From Paracoccus sediminilitoris (GTDB lineage: Bacteria; Pseudomonadota; Alphaproteobacteria; Rhodobacterales; Rhodobacteraceae), in the NCBI RefSeq assembly GCF_003259195.1, contig NZ_QJPK01000001.1:372001-436000 (forward strand): a stretch of 64,000 nucleotides of DNA, given 5' to 3'. This document shows, in pieces, positions 59,825 to 64,000 of the stretch; within the stretch, counting starts at the first letter, position 1; each line of letters begins with the position of its first letter. Made by a program: the position numbers and the translations under genes. A model generated the notes under the pieces. It was not told the DNA's origin and searched no databases. It worked only from the letters and a program-made list of their open reading frames with translations.

Positions 59825-60187
59825 TCAGGGGATGAAATCACCCAGCCAGTTCCGATGCGCCCAGCCAAGGCGGTTATCCGGGCCAAAACTGATCGCGGTC
59901 CAATCCCCCCTGGCCCCATAGACCCCGACCCTGTCGCCGTTATGGATCCTGGCGATCATCGGATACTGCGAACCGGGGCCCGTGCGGACAGCCAGAAATC
60001 CGTCTCCCTTGGGATCGAGGCCCATGACGGTCGCCGCGCCAAAGCATGCGGCCTGCGCGTCGGGCGGACAATAGGTGCTGAAGGGCACGTCCAGCGATTG
60101 CGCCCCAAGGGGCGCCGCCGCCAGCAACAGCGGGAACGACAGGATCAGGGACAGGCGGGACGAATGGGGCATGGGCATGACTTTCAT
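59825..60187 (-). CDS. Secreted SH3-like protein
   Basis: A 120-residue protein with an N-terminal signal peptide (SLILSFPLLLAAAPLGAQS, cleavage near residue 30) and a single SH3-like domain: GFLAVRTGPGSQYPMIARIH, NGDRVGVYGARGDWTAISFG, GWAHRNWL. The pattern VRTGPGSxY is typical of bacterial SH3 domains that bind cell-wall or protein ligands. A Cys pair (YCPPDAQAACFGAA) lies in the linker. Start could be 60187, 60178 or 60172. It converges on panB with three bases between stop codons. Confidence 0.75.
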   Translation of the reverse strand: MKVMPMPHSSRLSLILSFPLLLAAAPLGAQSLDVPFSTYCPPDAQAACFGAATVMGLDPKGDGFLAVRTGPGSQYPMIARIHNGDRVGVYGARGDWTAISFGPDNRLGWAHRNWLGDFIP

Positions 60188-60239
60188 CGCTCACGCCATG
60201 CTAGCAGATCCGCGCGCGTTTCGGAACGCAGCCGAAAGG

Positions 60240-61388
60240 CTAAGGCCGCCCTGCCTCGAAATCGGCGCTGCGGGCCAGGCGCGACATGGCCAGCGGCACC
60301 AGCAGCAGCAGCGCCAGCCCCAGATAGATCGGGCCCAGGCCGGCATATTCGGCCAGCCATCCGATCAGGCCGGGGGCCAGAAGGATCCCGGAATAGCCCA
60401 TCATCGTGACCACCGACAGCCCCATCCCCGCCGCCAGACCGGGCATGTTGCCTGCGGCGGAAAACGCGATCGGCACCATGTTGGCGATGCCAATGCCGGC
60501 CATGGCGAAACCCGCGATGGCCAGCCCCGCCGTTCCCGCCATCCCGGCGACAGCCAGCCCCGTCATTGCGATCACCGCCGACACGCGCAGGGTCGTCACC
60601 GCACCCAGACGGTGACGGATGGCGTCGCCCAGAAAGCGCATCACCGCCATGGTCGCCGCGCAGCCCGCAAAGCCCCAGCCCGCCACGGCCAGCGAACTGC
60701 CCATTTCCTGGCGCAGATAGACGGCCGCCCAATCAAGGATCGCCCCTTCGGGGATCATCGCGGTCAGCGCCATCAGCCCCAGCAGATAGGGAACCGGCGA
60801 CCGGGGCAGGCGAAGGGGCGCGCGCGGCGCGTCGCCTGCGGGGGCGTCCTGCAACAGGGCAGGAAGGGCCACGAACAACCCGGCCGCCGTGATCGCGAAG
60901 ATGACGGCACCATGGGCCATTTCACCCAAGGACTGGATCAGCAGGCCGCCCCCCGCCGCACCGGCGAAGGCCCCCATGCTCCAGAACCCGTGGCAGGACG
61001 ACATGATGGCGCGGCTGCGGTTGCGTTCCACCGCGACGGCATTGGCGTTCATGGCCACATCCATGCCGCCCAGAAAGCCGCCGAACAGGAAGACTGCCGC
61101 CCCCACGGACCAGACATCCGGCGCAAGGGATATCAGCATCAGCAGCGGCGCCGACACCCATGCCGCGATCGCCACGGCCCGCGCCGATCCGCGCCGCGCC
61201 ACCATGGCGCCAAAGACCGGCATGATGCACATCGACCCCGCTCCCAGGCACAGCACGATCAGCCCCGCGACGGATTCGGAAATCTCCAGCCGCGCCATCA
61301 GCGTCGGCAGCTTGGGCGCCCAGCTGCCGATGGTCATGCCATTGACGAAGAAAAGGACCGACACCGCGGCCCGGAACGACATCCGCAT
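60240..61388 (-). CDS. MFS transporter
   Basis: A 382-residue membrane protein with about 12 hydrophobic segments in two sets of six. AMVARRGSARAVAIAAWVSA near residues 62-81 and ALLQDAPAGDAPRAPLRLPR in the central loop are typical of small MFS proteins of the YbjJ/fucose-permease type. It starts MRMSFRAAVSVLFFVNGMTI; the ATG at 61388 lies five bases after the upstream dehydrogenase stop, with ATG 61382 as alternative. Substrate unknown. The operon with a 2-hydroxyacid dehydrogenase suggests sugar-acid or hydroxyacid transport, but that is a guess. Confidence 0.8.
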   Translation of the reverse strand: MRMSFRAAVSVLFFVNGMTIGSWAPKLPTLMARLEISESVAGLIVLCLGAGSMCIMPVFGAMVARRGSARAVAIAAWVSAPLLMLISLAPDVWSVGAAVFLFGGFLGGMDVAMNANAVAVERNRSRAIMSSCHGFWSMGAFAGAAGGGLLIQSLGEMAHGAVIFAITAAGLFVALPALLQDAPAGDAPRAPLRLPRSPVPYLLGLMALTAMIPEGAILDWAAVYLRQEMGSSLAVAGWGFAGCAATMAVMRFLGDAIRHRLGAVTTLRVSAVIAMTGLAVAGMAGTAGLAIAGFAMAGIGIANMVPIAFSAAGNMPGLAAGMGLSVVTMMGYSGILLAPGLIGWLAEYAGLGPIYLGLALLLLVPLAMSRLARSADFEAGRP

Positions 61389-61392
61389 CAGG

Positions 61393-62397
61393 TCACAGCA
61401 TCGAGGGCACGACAAGATCCGGCGGCCTGTGGCCATCCGCGAATGTCTTGATGTTGATGATGACCTTTTCGCCCATCTCGGCGCGACCCTCGACGGTGGC
61501 GCTGCCCATGTGGGGCAGCAGGACCACATTGGGCAGTTCGCGCAGGCGGGGGTTGATCTCGTGGCCATGTTCGAAGACGTCCAGACCGGCGCCAGCGATC
61601 TCTCCGGCCCGCAGCATGCGGGTCAGCGCGTTTTCGTCGATCACCTCGCCCCGCGACGTGTTCACCACGACCGCGCTCGGCTTCATCAGCTTCAGCCGAC
61701 GCGCGTTCAGCAGGTGGAAGGTGGATGGCGTGTGCGGCGCGTTCACGCTGACGATGTCCATGCGCGCCAGCATCTGGTCCAGGCTTTCCCAATAGGTCGC
61801 GCCCAGTTCCGCCTCGATCTCGGGGCGCAGGCGGCGGCGGTTGTGGTAATGGACCTGCATGCCAAAGACATTGGCACGGCGCGCCACGGCCTGTCCGATG
61901 CGCCCCATGCCCAGGATCCCCAAGCGCCGCCCGCCGACGCGACCACCCAGATGCGCGGTGGGCGCCCAGCCCTGCCAGCGGCCCGACTGCATTTCGGCCA
62001 TGCCCTCGGGGATGCGACGGGTGACGGCCAGGATCAACGCCAGCGTCATGTCAGCGGTATCCTCGGTCACCACGCCGGGCGTGTTGCTGACTAGAACGCC
62101 GCGCTGGCGGGCCGACAGCACATCCACATGATCGACGCCCGCGCCGAAATTCGCGATCAGCTTCAACCGTTCGCCCGCACGGGCCAGCATGTTGGCGTCG
62201 ATCTGGTCGGTGACGGTCGGCACCAGCACGTCGACGCCCTGCATCAACGACACCAGGTCGTCGCGCGACAGACGGCTGTCGCTATCGCGCAGGACGACGT
62301 CGAACAGCTCCGACATCCGCGTCTCGACGGCCTCCGGCAGGCGACGTGTGACCGCCACGCGCAGCTTCTGGCGGGCCGGGGTCGGGCTGACGGACAT
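61393..62397 (-). CDS. D-isomer-specific 2-hydroxyacid dehydrogenase
   Basis: A 334-residue NAD(P)-dependent oxidoreductase of the D-2-hydroxyacid family (glyoxylate/hydroxypyruvate reductase-like). The catalytic triad lies in NTSRGEVIDE (Arg near residue 246), DVFEHGHEINPRL (Glu) and LLPHMGSAT (His near 298). The dinucleotide motif is LGILGMGRIGQAV near 158-170. The substrate loop NFGAGVDHVDV is near 84-94. Length and triad match the GyaR/GhrB group; the physiological substrate is open. It is followed immediately by the MFS gene. Confidence 0.87.
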   Translation of the reverse strand: MSVSPTPARQKLRVAVTRRLPEAVETRMSELFDVVLRDSDSRLSRDDLVSLMQGVDVLVPTVTDQIDANMLARAGERLKLIANFGAGVDHVDVLSARQRGVLVSNTPGVVTEDTADMTLALILAVTRRIPEGMAEMQSGRWQGWAPTAHLGGRVGGRRLGILGMGRIGQAVARRANVFGMQVHYHNRRRLRPEIEAELGATYWESLDQMLARMDIVSVNAPHTPSTFHLLNARRLKLMKPSAVVVNTSRGEVIDENALTRMLRAGEIAGAGLDVFEHGHEINPRLRELPNVVLLPHMGSATVEGRAEMGEKVIINIKTFADGHRPPDLVVPSML

Positions 62398-62563
62398 GGG
62401 TCACCTCACTTTCTCGGGGTCGTGGCAGGGCCGCACTTCCAATGGCGGATCGCTTTTGGCAAACTGCCCGCGATGAGGGGCAGGCACAAGACCCCACAAG
62501 GGTGCAGGACCCGACCCGGCATCGGGCAGGCCGCACCGCAAGGAAGACAGGAACGGACAGGCG

Positions 62564-63124
62564 ATGACATCAGTGACGGACATGGGACGGGGCGCCTTGC
62601 GCGCCATCGCGCTTGCGATTGTGATGGCGGCGGCGGGCCCGGCCTTCGCCCAGGACAGCAGCGCCCCCGCCCTGCCCCAACAGGATGCCCAGGTTCAGCG
62701 CGGCGCGGTCACGAACCTGCCCCTGCCCCGCTATGTCAGCCTCAAGGGCAGCGAGGGCAACGCACGGCGCGGCCCCAGCCTGTCGCATCGCATCGACTGG
62801 GTCTTCCGCCACGCCGGCATGCCGCTGCGGGTGGTCGCCGAATTCGGCCATTGGCGCCGGGTCGAGGATAAGGATGGTGCGGGGGGTTGGGTGCATTATG
62901 CGCTCTTGTCGGGCGTCCGGACGGCCTTGGTGACCGAAGACATGCTGCCCCTGCGCACGCGTCCGCATCTGGACGCCGACATGGTGGCGCGTGCGGAACT
63001 GGGCGCGATCCTGCGGCTGAACGAATGCGAACCCGACTGGTGCCGCGTGTCGGGCGGCGGTCAGCGGGGCTGGGTGCCCAAGACCTCGATCTGGGGCGTG
63101 GACGCCAAGGAACTGCGGGACTAG
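62564..63124 (+). CDS. Secreted SH3-domain protein (SH3_4-like)
   Basis: A 186-residue protein with a signal peptide (ALRAIALAIVMAAAGPAFAQ, cleavage near residue 30) and two SH3-like repeats: YVSLKGSEGNARRGPSLSHR near residues 57-76 with VVAEFGHWRRVEDKDGAGGW, and LPLRTRPHLDADMVARAELG near 127-146 with GWVPKTSIWGV. This is the SH3_4 type widespread in alphaproteobacteria and thought to act at the cell envelope. It is the second envelope SH3 protein in 3 kb. Start at 62564 may be internal to a longer frame; ATG 62582 is the alternative. Confidence 0.85.
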   Translation: MTSVTDMGRGALRAIALAIVMAAAGPAFAQDSSAPALPQQDAQVQRGAVTNLPLPRYVSLKGSEGNARRGPSLSHRIDWVFRHAGMPLRVVAEFGHWRRVEDKDGAGGWVHYALLSGVRTALVTEDMLPLRTRPHLDADMVARAELGAILRLNECEPDWCRVSGGGQRGWVPKTSIWGVDAKELRD

Positions 63125-63181
63125 GACAAGGACCGTCCGCGCACCGCGTCAGCGGCGCGCCCCCGGCCCGGGCGGCAGCAC

Positions 63182-63198
63182 GCCGACCATCGGTCGGC
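63182..63198. terminator. Short hairpin after the SH3 gene
   Basis: A 7-bp stem GCCGACC/GGTCGGC with a 3-nt loop between the convergent SH3 and peptidase genes; no T tract. Confidence 0.35.
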
Positions 63199-63212
63199 AC
63201 GCCACCTTGCCG

Positions 63213-63998
63213 TCACGCCAGCCCGCGCCCCTTCAGCAGGGCATCGACGCCGGGCATCCGCTGGCGGAAGGCTATCCACAGCTGATCCGCCGGGGCCGAT
63301 CCGCCACGCGACAGGATCGTCTGTTCCAACCTGCGGGCCGTGGCCGGATCGAAGATGTCGCCCGCTTCCTCAAAGGCCGCGAAGGCATCGGCATCCATCA
63401 CCTCGGACCACATATAGCTGTAATAGCCGCTGGCATAGCTGTCGCCCGCGAAGACATGGGCGAAATGCGGCGTGGCATGGCGCATGGGAATGGCCTCGGG
63501 CCCGCCCAGATCCTGCAGTACTTGCGCCTGCTTGGCCATCGCATCGACAGGTGGCGCGCCGCGATGGAAGGCCAGATCGACTAGCGCGCTCTCAAGATAT
63601 TCCACGGTGGAAAAGCCCGCATCCGCCTTGCCCGCCGCCAGCATCCGGTCGCGCAGATCGGCGGGCAGGATCTCTCCGGTCTCGTGATGACGCGCGTGCT
63701 TGTCCAGCACCGCGGGCTGTTCCAGCCAATGTTCGTAAAGCTGGCTGGGCAATTCGACGAAATCCTGCGCCACCGACGTCCCCGAGATCGAGGGCCAGGT
63801 TACATCCGACAGGATATGATGCGTGGCGTGGCCGAATTCATGAAACAGCGTATGTGCGTCATCCCAAGACAGAAAGGCCGGTGCGCCGGGCTGTTCAGGC
63901 GGGGTAAAGTTGCAGACATTCACCACGATGGCGCGCTGTCCCTCGCCCAGCTTGTGCTGCACCTGCAGCGACGAACACCAGGCCCCCGACCGCTTGGC
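63213..63998 (-). CDS. M3-family zinc metallopeptidase, C-terminal part
   Basis: The C-terminal 261 codons of a thimet-type oligopeptidase (Dcp/PrlC group), whose start lies beyond the right end of the window. The zinc motif HEFGH is near the start of the visible part in DDAHTLFHEFGHATHHILS, and the distal Glu is in DFVELPSQLYEHWL. The Tyr/His-containing block is DSYASGYYSYMWSEVMDADA. The reading frame continues in frame to the window edge (AKRSGAWCSSLQ), as expected for the family's conserved GAW motif. These enzymes degrade signal peptides and small peptides. Confidence 0.92.
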   Translation of the reverse strand, partial: AKRSGAWCSSLQVQHKLGEGQRAIVVNVCNFTPPEQPGAPAFLSWDDAHTLFHEFGHATHHILSDVTWPSISGTSVAQDFVELPSQLYEHWLEQPAVLDKHARHHETGEILPADLRDRMLAAGKADAGFSTVEYLESALVDLAFHRGAPPVDAMAKQAQVLQDLGGPEAIPMRHATPHFAHVFAGDSYASGYYSYMWSEVMDADAFAAFEEAGDIFDPATARRLEQTILSRGGSAPADQLWIAFRQRMPGVDALLKGRGLA

Positions 63999-64000
63999 GG

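Overview
The window looks like a chromosomal segment of a GC-rich alphaproteobacterium close to Paracoccus (Rhodobacterales). Four signs support this. The tmRNA gene is circularly permuted and encodes the tag ANDNRAPVALAA. A GTTC-N7-GTTC LexA box lies upstream of uvrA. The complex I operon is interrupted by small accessory genes and ends in birA, as remembered for Paracoccus denitrificans. sspB is of the alphaproteobacterial type. All assignments come from reading the sequence; no database search was run.

Layout. 1-2.4 kb: end of a bioY biotin transporter gene, a hotdog thioesterase and 6-phosphogluconate dehydrogenase. 2.4-6.9 kb: ectoine biosynthesis, with a divergent MarR-type regulator and an ectA-ectB-ectC-ask operon; ectD is absent here. 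6.95-10.65 kb: permuted ssrA, then a 3.2-kb decayed integrated element bounded by a 17-bp direct repeat, one copy of which forms the 3' end of ssrA. The element keeps a twice-frameshifted portal gene fused to an integrase tail, a small helix-turn-helix protein, a 36-codon ORF, an unknown 103-aa protein, a replication-initiator-like protein and five phased palindromic 17-mers. sspB, encoding the ClpXP adaptor for ssrA-tagged proteins, lies just beyond it. 11-20 kb: a DapA-like aldolase, fumC, a DUF4169/ribbon-helix-helix pair, thioesterases, an acyl-CoA synthetase, a beta-hydroxyacid dehydrogenase and a penicillin-acylase-family protein lacking the expected nucleophile. 20-29.6 kb: lpdA, an MFS transporter, queA, bfd-bfr, gph, glmU-glmS and trmB.

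29.7-50.4 kb (minus strand): one long operon, nuoA-B-C-D-E, two small genes, nuoF, one gene, nuoG, a lipoprotein gene, nuoH, one gene, nuoI, a carboxymuconolactone-decarboxylase-family gene, nuoJ-K-L-M-N, birA, coaX and rnj. A sigma70-like promoter precedes nuoA. 50.5-57.4 kb: pyruvate carboxylase, divergent from SOS-boxed uvrA and a DUF4260 gene. 57.4-64 kb: two tandemly duplicated tRNA-Gly(GCC) units, panC-panB, two SH3-type secreted proteins, an MFS transporter with a 2-hydroxyacid dehydrogenase, and the C-terminal part of an M3 metallopeptidase running off the end.

Themes. Several genes form functional pairs: ssrA with sspB for trans-translation; birA, bioY and biotin-dependent pyruvate carboxylase; panB and panC with coaX for coenzyme A; glmU with glmS for UDP-GlcNAc. 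Most of the window is ordinary core genome. The element between ssrA and sspB is the accessory region and holds most of the unexplained structure.
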